From: Gordonia iterans
GTDB lineage: Bacteria; Actinomycetota; Actinomycetes; Mycobacteriales; Mycobacteriaceae
NCBI RefSeq assembly: GCF_002993285.1
Contig: NZ_CP027433.1
Span: forward strand, 1,426,001-1,490,000
Reading direction: 5' to 3'
DNA length: 64,000 nucleotides
Within the stretch, counting starts at the first letter, position 1. Each line of letters starts with the position of its first letter. The notes under the pieces are model-generated. The model was not told where the DNA came from. It saw only the letters and a program-made list of their open reading frames with translations, and made no database searches. The translations under genes were made by a program, and so were the position numbers. Below, piece by piece: positions 8,310-16,605 of this stretch.

Positions 8310-9665
8310 ATGAGAACACAGATCGCGCACGACGACGCGCAGGAGACGACGCCGAAGCTGGTGCGGCGTCACGGCGGCAAGGTGATCGCCGGGGTTGCCG
8401 GCGGCCTGGCCGACCACCTGGGCGTCGACGTCTTTCGCGTCCGCGTGGTCTTCGTGGTGCTCACCGCGCTCGCGGGTGCGGGAGCTTTCGCCTACGCCGC
8501 GCTCTGGTTCCTGTGCCCGGTCGGCACCGACACGCAGCGGCCGAGTCCGCGCGAACGGCGCCAGGCCTACGGGCTGGCCACGTTGGGCGTGATCGCGCTG
8601 ATCACGAGCGCGGCGCTGGCCGCGAACGCGCCCGCGCAGCAGACGGTCGCGGTGATCTTCGTTCTCGGCGGCGCGGCACTGGTCTGGCGCGAGGTGGATG
8701 TGACCGGCGTCGGAACGGGGTCGCACCGATCCACGTTCACCTGGTTGCGACTGGTCCTGGGCGCGGTCCTGGTGATCGGCGGACTGGTGGTGATGGTCCT
8801 CGCCGGCGGCTCGGCTCTGGGCGGCATCAATTCCACGGTGCTCGCGGTTCTCGCCACCCTGGTCGGCGTCGTGCTGCTGACCGTGCCCCTTTGGATGCGG
8901 CTTCTGCGGGCGCTCGACGCCGAGCGCGCCGAGCGGATCCGCAACGCCGAACGCGAGGAGATCGCCTCGCATCTGCACGACTCCGTGCTGCAGACCCTCG
9001 CGCTGATCCAGAAGCAGTCCGGCGACCCGGAGACCGTCGCGCGGCTGGCCCGGCGCCAGGAGCGCGAACTGAGGACCTGGCTGTTCGGCGATCCGGCCCA
9101 GCGCCGGGAGTCGTTCGCCGCCGCGGTCTCCGCGCTCGCCGCGGAAGTGGAGGAGACGTACGGGACCGAGATCGAGGCGGTGACCGTCGGCGACACCACC
9201 CGGGAGGAGTTGCGCGACGAGACCTGGGCGCGGTCGGCCAGCGCGCTGGTCGCCGCCACCCGCGAAGCGCTCGTCAACGCGGCCAAGCATTCCGGCGCAC
9301 AAAAGGTCGACGTGTACGCCGAGGTGCTCGACGACCAGGTGGAGGTCTTTGTCCGCGACCGCGGAAAGGGCTTCGACCCGGACCTGGTCGACGACGACCG
9401 GCAGGGGATCGCCAAGTCGATCCGGGCCCGGATGGAGCGGGCCGGCGGGACCGTCGAACTGCGCTCGGCGCCCGGGCGCGGCACCAATGTGACTCTCACA
9501 CTCCCGCGGGCCTCGACGCTTCGGCAGGGCGAAGGCCGTCAGAGCACGGCCGGCGAGGCGGATGCGGCTGGCGAGGCGGATGCGGCTGGCGAGGCGGATG
9601 CGGCCGGCGGACCGGACTCGGCGCGAAACCAAGAACGGCATCAACAGCACGAGGAGGCTTCATGA
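8310..9665 (+). CDS. PspC-domain sensor histidine kinase
   Basis: A 451-residue membrane kinase. Residues 15-75 form a PspC domain (LVRRHGGKVIAGVAGGLADHLGVD plus helix), followed by about four more helices up to residue 200. A HisKA_3-type dimerisation segment follows with phosphoacceptor H223 (ASHLHDSVLQTL), then an HATPase with N-box (TREALVNAAKHSGA), DRGKGFD and GRGTNVTLTL. The C-terminal tail contains three perfect repeats of GEADAA, encoded by an 18-bp tandem repeat (9549-9606). It overlaps the response regulator by 4 nt, so the two form one signalling pair, presumably responding to envelope stress like LiaSR/PspC systems. A GTG at 8292 is an alternative start. Confidence 0.88.
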   Translation: MRTQIAHDDAQETTPKLVRRHGGKVIAGVAGGLADHLGVDVFRVRVVFVVLTALAGAGAFAYAALWFLCPVGTDTQRPSPRERRQAYGLATLGVIALITSAALAANAPAQQTVAVIFVLGGAALVWREVDVTGVGTGSHRSTFTWLRLVLGAVLVIGGLVVMVLAGGSALGGINSTVLAVLATLVGVVLLTVPLWMRLLRALDAERAERIRNAEREEIASHLHDSVLQTLALIQKQSGDPETVARLARRQERELRTWLFGDPAQRRESFAAAVSALAAEVEETYGTEIEAVTVGDTTREELRDETWARSASALVAATREALVNAAKHSGAQKVDVYAEVLDDQVEVFVRDRGKGFDPDLVDDDRQGIAKSIRARMERAGGTVELRSAPGRGTNVTLTLPRASTLRQGEGRQSTAGEADAAGEADAAGEADAAGGPDSARNQERHQQHEEAS

Positions 9666-10318
9666 GGTATCGGGTGTTCCTGGTCGACGACCACGCGGTC
9701 TTCCGGTCCGGTGTCCGCGCCGAGCTGGCGTCGGAGAACCACATGGAGGTGGTCGGGGACGCCGGCACCGTGCCCGAGGCGGTGGCCGGGATCGTCGAAC
9801 AACGACCCGACGTCGTTCTGCTCGATGTGCACATGCCGGGCGGTGGTGGAGTGGCGGTGTTGCGCGGGGTGACCGATGCGCTGGGTTCGGACGCGCCGGT
9901 GTTCCTGGCGCTGTCGGTGTCGGACGCGGCCGCCGACGTGATCGCGACGATCCGGGCCGGCGCGCGCGGCTACGTGACCAAGACCATCAGCGGCGGTGAG
10001 CTGGCTGATGCGGTACGACGGGTCGCCGAGGGCGACGCCGTCTTCAGTCCGCGCCTGGCCGGGTTCGTGCTCGACTCGTTCACCGGACGCTCGCCGGTGC
10101 CCGAGCCGGCACTGGATCCCGAACTGGATTCGCTGACCAAGCGCGAGATGGAGGTGCTCCGGCTGCTCGCCCGCGGGTACACCTACCGGGAGATCGCCGA
10201 GGAGCTGTTCATCTCGGTCAAGACCGTCGAGACGCACGCATCGAACGTGCTGCGCAAGACGCAGCAGTCCAACCGGAACGCACTCACCCGCTGGGCGGTG
10301 AATCGCCAGATCGGGTGA
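9662..10318 (+). CDS. NarL/LuxR-family response regulator
   Basis: A 218-residue two-domain regulator. The receiver domain (1-120) has acidic pair D9/D10, phosphoacceptor D55 (VVLLDVHMPG) and K107 (YVTKT). The C-terminal LuxR-type helix-turn-helix (about 150-215) reads LTKREMEVLRLLARGYTYREIAEELFISVKTVETH. It is translationally coupled (ATGA) to the PspC-kinase. Likely targets include the divergent pspC gene; that is inference. Its last 35 bases overlap, antisense, the 3' end of the convergent membrane-protein gene at 10284. Confidence 0.93.
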   Translation: MRYRVFLVDDHAVFRSGVRAELASENHMEVVGDAGTVPEAVAGIVEQRPDVVLLDVHMPGGGGVAVLRGVTDALGSDAPVFLALSVSDAAADVIATIRAGARGYVTKTISGGELADAVRRVAEGDAVFSPRLAGFVLDSFTGRSPVPEPALDPELDSLTKREMEVLRLLARGYTYREIAEELFISVKTVETHASNVLRKTQQSNRNALTRWAVNRQIG

Positions 10319-11027
10319 CCGGGGGCGCGTTCTCGGTCTCGTCCTCGTCTGCCTGGTCGTCTGAGGCGTGATCCTCGTCGTCGACTGAGCCGTCGGTCTC
10401 GTCCTCGTCGGTCTCGGAGCCTGCGGTGTCGCCGACTTCGCGGTCCTGGTCATCAGTGTCGTCTTCGACGGTGTCCGGGGTGTCGGGGTCCTGTGCGTCG
10501 GAGTCCGATGCGTCGGTGCGGGTGATGGTGATCCGCCAGCGCAGCGGACTCACGGTGAGCGCGGTGGCTCCGCACAGGAGGGTCAGTACGATCATCGCTC
10601 CGGCGCAGAAACTCAGGACCGGAACGTTGAGCAGGTCGTAGCCGCGGTCGAGGTAGGCGACGGCACCCACCTCACGGAGCAGGCCGCCCAGGAACCAGTC
10701 CGGATCAGTCAGCACGACGATGGGCACCGCCGCCCCGCCGGCCGAGCAGAGGGCGGCCAGCCAGAGCGCGGGCGCGGTGCCCTTGGTGCTCGATCGCAGC
10801 AGCGTGCAGGCCGCGAGGACGGCGACGGCGCACGCGGCGATGACGTACCAGCCGCGGGCCGCGGGGGCGAAGCCGGACTCGGCCAGTCCGGTGTCGGAGG
10901 TACGACCGATACCGTTCCAACCGATCCCGAGCCCGGGCAGGGAGAGCCACGGCAGCATGACGACGGTGGCGAGGCCGAAGACGGCGACCAGCGTGATCGC
11001 GGAGAAGTAGAGGCGGCGCAGCTGCAT
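10284..11027 (-). CDS. Membrane protein with long acidic cytoplasmic tail
   Basis: A 247-residue protein with four predicted helices (SAITLVAVFGLATVVMLPWL, VIAACAVAVLAACTLL, LWLAALCSAGGAAVPIVVL, LSFCAGAMIVLTLLCGATAL). A tail of about 75 residues follows, dominated by Asp, Glu and Ser/Thr. It is paralogous to the next gene at 11109: both start MQ-R, share a WNG-GR motif after helix 1 and have an A-VPI-VL-DP segment. No known family or function. The acidic tail overlaps the response-regulator 3' end on the opposite strand. Confidence 0.75.
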   Translation of the reverse strand: MQLRRLYFSAITLVAVFGLATVVMLPWLSLPGLGIGWNGIGRTSDTGLAESGFAPAARGWYVIAACAVAVLAACTLLRSSTKGTAPALWLAALCSAGGAAVPIVVLTDPDWFLGGLLREVGAVAYLDRGYDLLNVPVLSFCAGAMIVLTLLCGATALTVSPLRWRITITRTDASDSDAQDPDTPDTVEDDTDDQDREVGDTAGSETDEDETDGSVDDEDHASDDQADEDETENAPPVTRSGDSPPSG

Positions 11028-11108
11028 GCCTCGAATCTACTCGGCGGGGTTTGCGCGCCTTCCTGTCCCTACTGTCGCGTATCCGGGACGAGAAGCGGGG
11101 GTGGAGGG

Positions 11109-11693
11109 CTAGTCGGATCGTTCTGACCTCGGGGTTTCTGATTCTGGTGGGTCGGTTGACGTCACAGTAGGGACACGCTTGACCTGCACCGCGGCGGCGA
11201 CACACGCGGCGGAAGTCAGGAACAGGACGACGATGAGCGCGATCAGGGTGCCGCTCTGCATGATCTGAGAGACGATCCCGGAGTAGTGATCGAGTCGGAG
11301 GATCGCTTCGCTGTCTGTGGCGCGGAACGGTCCCTCTAGGAATACGGCGGGATCGGCCAGGACGGTGATCGGGACTGCGGCGGCGACTGAGGTGCAGAGC
11401 GCAGCGACCCAGCGAAGCGGACCCGCTGGTCCGGCGAGGGCGGGGACCGCGGTGGCAGCGGCGGCCAGGAGCGCGACCACACAGGCGAGAAGAACCCACA
11501 ACCCCAGCGGGGCGACGGACAGGTCGTCGAGAGATCCGGAGGAGACGTCCTGACCGAGATACTCGGCCCTGCCGAATCCGTTCCATGCGAAGTCGAACCC
11601 GACGTCCCGGCCGTCTGCCCAGGGGAAATTCGTGAGGGCGAGGGCCACGATCGACAGGAGGGCGATCACCGCGGCATAGATCCGTTGTTGCAC
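11109..11693 (-). CDS. Membrane protein, paralogue of the upstream-facing 10284 gene
   Basis: A 194-residue protein with four predicted helices and a short polar C-terminus (TSTDPPESETPRSERSD). It shares topology and the WNGFGR and AAVPITVLADP motifs with the neighbouring gene, indicating tandem duplication. It starts with GTG at 11693. No functional assignment; the conserved WNG-GR between helices 1 and 2 might be an extracytoplasmic feature of this pair. Confidence 0.7.
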   Translation of the reverse strand: MQQRIYAAVIALLSIVALALTNFPWADGRDVGFDFAWNGFGRAEYLGQDVSSGSLDDLSVAPLGLWVLLACVVALLAAAATAVPALAGPAGPLRWVAALCTSVAAAVPITVLADPAVFLEGPFRATDSEAILRLDHYSGIVSQIMQSGTLIALIVVLFLTSAACVAAAVQVKRVPTVTSTDPPESETPRSERSD

Positions 11694-11762
11694 CCGGTGG
11701 AATCTACCTCTGAGAGCCGTGACCTGGGCCGTTGACGGCTGTCAGAGCCCGTCGCTACTATC

Positions 11763-11778
11763 TCGAACATAAGTTCTA
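11763..11778 (+). promoter_or_regulatory. LexA/SOS box upstream of imuA'-imuB
   Basis: TCGAACATAAGTTCTA matches the actinobacterial LexA operator pattern TCGAAC-N4-GTTCGA at 15 of 16 positions counting the spacer as free. A TATAGC -10-like hexamer begins inside its right edge (11777-11782), the same geometry as at dnaE2, so LexA binding would block RNA polymerase. imuA' starts 70 bp downstream. Confidence 0.88.
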
Positions 11779-11847
11779 TAGCGGTATCTTCCCTGCCGCC
11801 GGAACGAGTGGCAACCGGCCGAACGGCCGCCAGGTGAGGGGAAGCGC

Positions 11848-12687
11848 ATGCCGGATCGGGATCAGTCCGTTCACTCGGATGGGGGGAGGGTAGACGAGGC
11901 CGCAGACAGTGGTGTCGCCGGCAGGGACGGTGCAGTGAAGACTGCCACCGTGGCGGAGTTGCGGCGCAGACTGGCGACGATGTCGCTGGGCGCTTCGGTC
12001 GGTGGCACCGGCTGGAACCCGCAGGTGCTGCCGGTGCCCGAGCCGCTCGCGGAACTGCTTCCACGGCGGGGGCTGACTCCGGGCGGGGTGGTCGCGGTGA
12101 GCGGTGCGATGACGCTGCCGGTGGCATTGCTGGCGGCAGCCACCGCCTCGGGCGCCACCGCGGCGCTGGTGGGGCTGCCGCAGCTGAATCTGGCGATGGC
12201 GGCGGACTTGGGCGCCGATCTGGACCGGATTGCGGTGATCGGTCCGGATTCGGCGGGCTTGAACGACTGCGATCGGCAGTGGGATCGTCTGGAAGTGGCC
12301 GGAGTGCTGCTCGACGGGATCGATCTGGTGCTGGTCGGGGTCGAGCATGTCACTCCGTCGCGCGCGCGGGTGCTGGCCGGTCGTGCACGACGACAAGGCG
12401 CGACGCTGCTCGCCGTCGGTCCGCCCGACGCGTGGCCGGGCGCCGGGGTGCGCATGCACGCGCAGATCGCCGGGTACCGGCATCTTCCGCTGCGGCGCAA
12501 CGGGTACGGCCGGATCGGCGGACTGCAGGTGGACGTCCGGGCGGCCGGCAGCGGGATCTCCCCGCGCGGAGTCCGCTGCGAACTCGTCGTGCCCGGAATG
12601 GGGGAGGAAGGGGCTCTGCGGCTGGTCGGTGTCGAGCCGGAGGGCGGTCGTATCGCGACTCCGAATCGTCTGCGGGTGGCGAATTGA
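11848..12687 (+). CDS. imuA': ImuA' SOS mutagenesis accessory protein
   Basis: A 279-residue RecA-like-fold protein of the actinobacterial ImuA' family, partner of ImuB and DnaE2 in damage-induced mutagenesis. Visible features are the segment GLTPGGVVAVSGAMTLPVALLAAA in the position of a Walker A region but without a canonical GKT, and the later VGVEHVTPSRARVLAGRARRQGATLLAVG. The ribosome site AGGGGAAG precedes the ATG. It is preceded by an SOS box and overlaps imuB by four bases (TTGA), so the two form an operon. Confidence 0.88.
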   Translation: MPDRDQSVHSDGGRVDEAADSGVAGRDGAVKTATVAELRRRLATMSLGASVGGTGWNPQVLPVPEPLAELLPRRGLTPGGVVAVSGAMTLPVALLAAATASGATAALVGLPQLNLAMAADLGADLDRIAVIGPDSAGLNDCDRQWDRLEVAGVLLDGIDLVLVGVEHVTPSRARVLAGRARRQGATLLAVGPPDAWPGAGVRMHAQIAGYRHLPLRRNGYGRIGGLQVDVRAAGSGISPRGVRCELVVPGMGEEGALRLVGVEPEGGRIATPNRLRVAN

Positions 12688-14306
12688 ACGGGCGCGGTGG
12701 GAAGAGCAGTGCGCGGGTGCTCGCGCTGTGGTGTCCGGACTGGCCGGCGACGGCTGCCGCCCGGGGACTGAAGGTCGCGCCGACCGAGCCGATCGCGGTG
12801 CTCGCGAGTGGAAAGGTGATCGCCTGTTCGCGGGCGGCCCGGCAGACCGGAGTCCGGCGCGGCATGCGCAAGCGTCAGGCGCAGGCGGCGTGTCCAGGCC
12901 TGGTGGTGGCCCCCGACGATCCGAATCGGGACGGGCGTCTCTTCGACCCGGTGGTGACGGCGGTGACCGGCGTCGTGCCGATGACCGAGGTGCTGCGCCC
13001 CGGGCTGCTGGCGGTGGCTGCTGATCGGGCGGCGCGCTACTTCGGCGGCGAACCGGAGTTGGCCGAAGCGGTGATCACGGCGGTCGAAGGGCTCGACGTG
13101 GTTGCGCGGGTCGGGCTGGCCGACCAGTTGTTCACCGCGGTGCTGGCCGCGCGTTCGGGACTGGTGATTCCGCCGGGAGAAGGCCGGGCGTTTCTGTCCG
13201 GACGACCGATCGCCGATCTGGCGCTCGAGCCCTCGTTCTCCGCGCCGGGGCGGGAGGATCTGGTGAACCTGCTGTGGCGCTTGGGGATCCGTACACTCGG
13301 GGCGTTCTCCGAGCTCGACGTCGCCGACGTGGCTTCCCGGTTCTCCGCCGACGGCGTCGTCGCACATCGGCTGGCCGGGGCCGAGCCTGGGCGACGTCCG
13401 TCGCGCGCTCCCATCCCGCTCGGATTAGCGGTGGAGCACGAGTGCGAGCCGCCGGTGGACCGCATCGACACGGCGGCCTTTCTGGGACGCCGTCTTGCCG
13501 AAGAACTGCATCGTCGGCTGTCCTCGGCGTCTCTCGCGTGTACCCGGTTGACCGTGCACGCGGTCACCGAGAGCGGCCAGCGGTGCTCGAGGACCTGGCG
13601 CTGTGCTGAGCCGCTCACCCCGGCGGCCACGGCCGACCGGATCCGCTGGCAGTTGGAAGGGTGGCTCACGTCGGCGGGATCGGCCGTCGACGCTCCGGAC
13701 TCGCCGCTCGTGCGGCTGTTGCTGGAACCGACCGAACTGGTGAATCCCAGTGCTCTGCAGCATGCGCTGACCGGGGCCGGGCTGCCTGCGGACACCGGCG
13801 CCGGAGTCTTGGGTGACAGGGCGCGTCGGTGCCTGATCCGGGTGCAGGGGTTGCTCGGTGGTGATGCGGTCCGGGTCCCGGTGCGCAGCGGCGGCCGGGG
13901 ACCTGCCGAGCGGGTGTCGCTGGTGACCTACGGAGACGAGTCGGTGCCGGAGCGCTCACCCCGCGCCGCGTGGCCCGACGCCCTGGCTCGGCCGGTCCCG
14001 TCCCTGCTGTCCAGCGGGGAGGCCGAACTGCTCGGCGCCGACGGCGGCCCGGTCGCGGTGACTCCACGCGGTGCGTTCAGCGCAGAACCCGTCGAGATCA
14101 GACTGGGCCGTGCCGTGCACCCGATCGGATGGTGGGCAGGACCGTGGCCGTTCGGTCTCGACGGCCCCGGTGGATTCGCCTGTCCCCGCGTGGATGCGGT
14201 GAAGGCGCGCGCGCAGGTGCTGCTCGATTCGACGACTGGTCCGGCCCGTGCCCTGCTGCTTTGTTACCGAGACGCCCGCTGGAATATCGAAGGAGTGTAT
14301 GAGTGA
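12684..14306 (+). CDS. imuB: ImuB, catalytically inactive Y-family polymerase homologue
   Basis: A 540-residue Y-family-like protein that acts as hub of the mutasome, linking the beta clamp to ImuA' and DnaE2. The N-terminus reads RVLALWCPDWPATAAA, where active Y-family polymerases have an Asp in the first strand. The later SxDE catalytic region is replaced by LLAVAADRAARYFGG, consistent with loss of catalysis known for ImuB. The TTG at 12684 overlaps the imuA' stop (TTGA). Length and C-terminal OB-like region are normal for the family. Confidence 0.92.
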   Translation: MNGRGGKSSARVLALWCPDWPATAAARGLKVAPTEPIAVLASGKVIACSRAARQTGVRRGMRKRQAQAACPGLVVAPDDPNRDGRLFDPVVTAVTGVVPMTEVLRPGLLAVAADRAARYFGGEPELAEAVITAVEGLDVVARVGLADQLFTAVLAARSGLVIPPGEGRAFLSGRPIADLALEPSFSAPGREDLVNLLWRLGIRTLGAFSELDVADVASRFSADGVVAHRLAGAEPGRRPSRAPIPLGLAVEHECEPPVDRIDTAAFLGRRLAEELHRRLSSASLACTRLTVHAVTESGQRCSRTWRCAEPLTPAATADRIRWQLEGWLTSAGSAVDAPDSPLVRLLLEPTELVNPSALQHALTGAGLPADTGAGVLGDRARRCLIRVQGLLGGDAVRVPVRSGGRGPAERVSLVTYGDESVPERSPRAAWPDALARPVPSLLSSGEAELLGADGGPVAVTPRGAFSAEPVEIRLGRAVHPIGWWAGPWPFGLDGPGGFACPRVDAVKARAQVLLDSTTGPARALLLCYRDARWNIEGVYE

Positions 14307-14325
14307 AGGCGTGTATGGATAGGGC

Positions 14326-15637
14326 ATGCCGCGCTATGACAGGGTCCGATTCATCGGCTATGCCGTCCCGACGACACCCGCGGACATCGTGCCGGTCGGG
14401 GACCCGAACGGCGCAGGAAACGTCGCCGGCACCTACCGCGCGGCTCCGGATCTCGAAGCCGACGTCTATGGCCGCGCGCAGACCCTGAAAGCCGCCGTCG
14501 ACACTGCGCGGGCAGCGCTGCCGACCGGTGACGGGGTGCTCAACGTCTTTCTCGCGCCGGAGTTCTACTGGCACGGGCCGATGGGGCCGTACATGCACGG
14601 TCCCGGAGATCCTGACCCTGCCGACGTCATCCTGGACGAACTGCAGAAGCACTTTCCGGTAGATGAGTATCCCGACTTCCTGCTGGTCCTGGGCACCGCC
14701 ATCTCGGCGGAGGTCGCCGATCTCGGCGCGGTGATGCGGCAGTCCTCGACCATTGTGAGCAACGATGTCGTGCGGGCGCTCGGGGAAGGCTGGCAACAGG
14801 CAGACGGGCCGCTGGCCGTGGTGGTCTTCGATGCGCTGGTGAACTTCATCAAGAACTGTCATGCGTACGCACAGGTCGAAGTGCGCAATCGCGCGATCAT
14901 CCTGGGCCCGGCCGAGTTCGACGGCGTCGAGGTCGGGCTCGGGGTCCGGGCGATCACCACCGAGAAATACTTCGTCTCCAACGAGGACCTGCTCCTGTGG
15001 GATGTCACGGGCAAGCCCGTCATTACCGAACAGATGAGCGCCTACCCGATCCTGGACACGTCCGGCGGCGACTTCAAGTTCGAGCCGCGCGACCCGTACG
15101 CCATCTTCCGGGTGGCCGGGTCGGATCCGGTCACGGTCGGTGTGGAGATCTGTCTGGACCACTCCGATCACCGGATGCGCAAGAGCGTCGACCGCAGTCC
15201 GTGGCCCGCCCGGGGCGACGGGCTGGACCTGCATCTGATCCCCTCGTGCGGCATGCAACTGCATCGGCCGTCGGTCGCCGCGCGCGCCGGGGGATGGGCG
15301 TTCAACTGCGACGGTCAGTACGCCCTCGGGGATCCGAACAGGCCGGCACTGCTCAGCACGGCACGCTCCGCGCGTGTACTGCTCCTTTGCCGACTACGTG
15401 GCCGCAGCCGACTCTGCCTACGGAGCGCACACGCAGCTCGCCCGGATCACGACTGCTCCGCAGGGATCGAACGTTCGGGCGGTCGGCGCTCACGATGCCG
15501 GATTCGACGCCGCGCTGGAAGTTCAGGTCATGGTGCTCCCGGTGGCGCCGGTACCTGATTTCGACGGATTCTTCGCCGGCGGCCCGGGCGCCCTCCATCT
15601 CTATGGAGTCGACGAGCCGCTCCCGATCCGATCGTGA
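14326..15637 (+). pseudogene. Nitrilase-superfamily (CN hydrolase-like) gene with C-terminal frameshift
   Basis: The first frame, from the ATG at 14326, reads as a carbon-nitrogen hydrolase-like protein with a plausible Glu-Lys-Cys triad: E79 (FLAPEFYW), K214 (ITTEKYFV) and C276 (VGVEICLDHS). Around 15370 it runs into Arg/Ser-rich shadow sequence, while a sensible C-terminus (YCSFADYVAAADSAYGAH ... VDEPLPIRS) continues in the next frame to 15637. A one-base gain or two-base loss between about 15300 and 15377 would explain this. The catalytic part is intact, so a truncated product could still fold. It starts 19 bp after imuB; substrate unknown. Confidence 0.65.
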
Positions 15638-15641
15638 GGAC

Positions 15642-16178
15642 TCAGCCGGCGAGATCGTCCGGGCCGATCTCCGGATCGAACCCGGAGGTCACCGGCTGAG
15701 CGCTTTCCAGACGGGTGCGGAACCGGCCGTCGTGCAATTCGGCGGCGGCCTCGGCGATCACCTGTCGTGTCGACGACCCGCCGCTCGCGAACCTCTTGTC
15801 GACCAGCACGTCGCCGATCCGCACGTCGATGCACCAAGGCACGAGCCCGGCGGCGCGCGCCGCCAGGACCGCCGGGGTCGCCAGCAGCGCCGACAAACCG
15901 GAGAGCAGGTAGGCCGCGGTCAGCGCGATCGGCAGTAAGAAGGCCGCTGCGATGTAGTCCGGCAGATTCAGCATGGTGTCCAACCATCCGGCTCCGCCCT
16001 CGTCGTCTGTCTGGTCGGGCTTCAGTTCGGATTCGGGTTCCGGGACCGGGTCCGGCATGCGTTGATCGATCCAGTGCACCGAGCCGGTCAGTCCGGTGGT
16101 GCCCCAGACCGGCCGCCAGGCGAGAAGTCGCCGCCGCACCGTCCAGCGTTCGCCCCTGGCGGTTCGTCCGGTCTGCAT
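15642..16178 (-). CDS. Hypothetical membrane protein
   Basis: A 178-residue protein with a basic N-terminus (TARGERWTVRRRLLAWRP) and an acidic Pro/Glu stretch (PDPVPEPESELKPDQTDDE). A hydrophobic region (residues about 77-112, two helices) follows, then a soluble C-terminal part with WCIDVRIGDVLVDKRF. It ends 5 bp from the convergent nitrilase-like pseudogene. No known family recognised. Confidence 0.6.
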   Translation of the reverse strand: MQTGRTARGERWTVRRRLLAWRPVWGTTGLTGSVHWIDQRMPDPVPEPESELKPDQTDDEGGAGWLDTMLNLPDYIAAAFLLPIALTAAYLLSGLSALLATPAVLAARAAGLVPWCIDVRIGDVLVDKRFASGGSSTRQVIAEAAAELHDGRFRTRLESAQPVTSGFDPEIGPDDLAG

Positions 16179-16605
16179 GAGCGCCGATCCTACTGAAACG
16201 GCACTTCCGCCCCGTCAAGGCCGGTTCCCTCGACACCCTCCAAACATGAGAGGGAAAATTTGTACATTTACGATCATGTGTTCGAACGGTGAGTGATGTC
16301 ACAATAGGTCATGACTACTTCAGAGCGCTGTGTGGGTCAACTTCACTGTGGCCGTCCCGACCGCACCGGCAGGTCCCCGCCGCCATGAGCTGTTCTCGCG
16401 CTGCGCCACGTCATCGCCGTGAAGGCCCGATGACGTCAGTATCGCTCCGGTCGCCGACCGTTGTCCCGACCGGACAGCCACGACGCCGAGTGCAGCACTG
16501 TAGGCCCCGATCCCGGTCACCGGAAGGGCAGCTCTCTCCGTTCAGGGGAGGGTGCACGTTTTTTGACAAGTTCATATCGGGACCGCGATCGCACCGGGTC
16601 TGTTG
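16179..16605. other. Non-coding gap, no gene seen
   Basis: About 430 bp without a credible coding frame. It includes a locally AT-richer patch near 16250-16280 that may hold the promoter of the minus-strand gene at 15642, a small CCCTC...GAGGG inverted repeat near 16234-16253, and an isolated TTGACA at 16563 with no gene downstream on that strand. Confidence 0.5.

Noticed and set aside
15642-16178. Cytochrome or transporter assignment for the hypothetical membrane protein
   Set aside because: No heme, metal or transporter motif is visible; left as hypothetical.
16563-16605. Promoter starting with TTGACA on the plus strand
   Set aside because: No matching -10 at proper distance and no plus-strand gene follows; the minus-strand PLP enzyme ends there.
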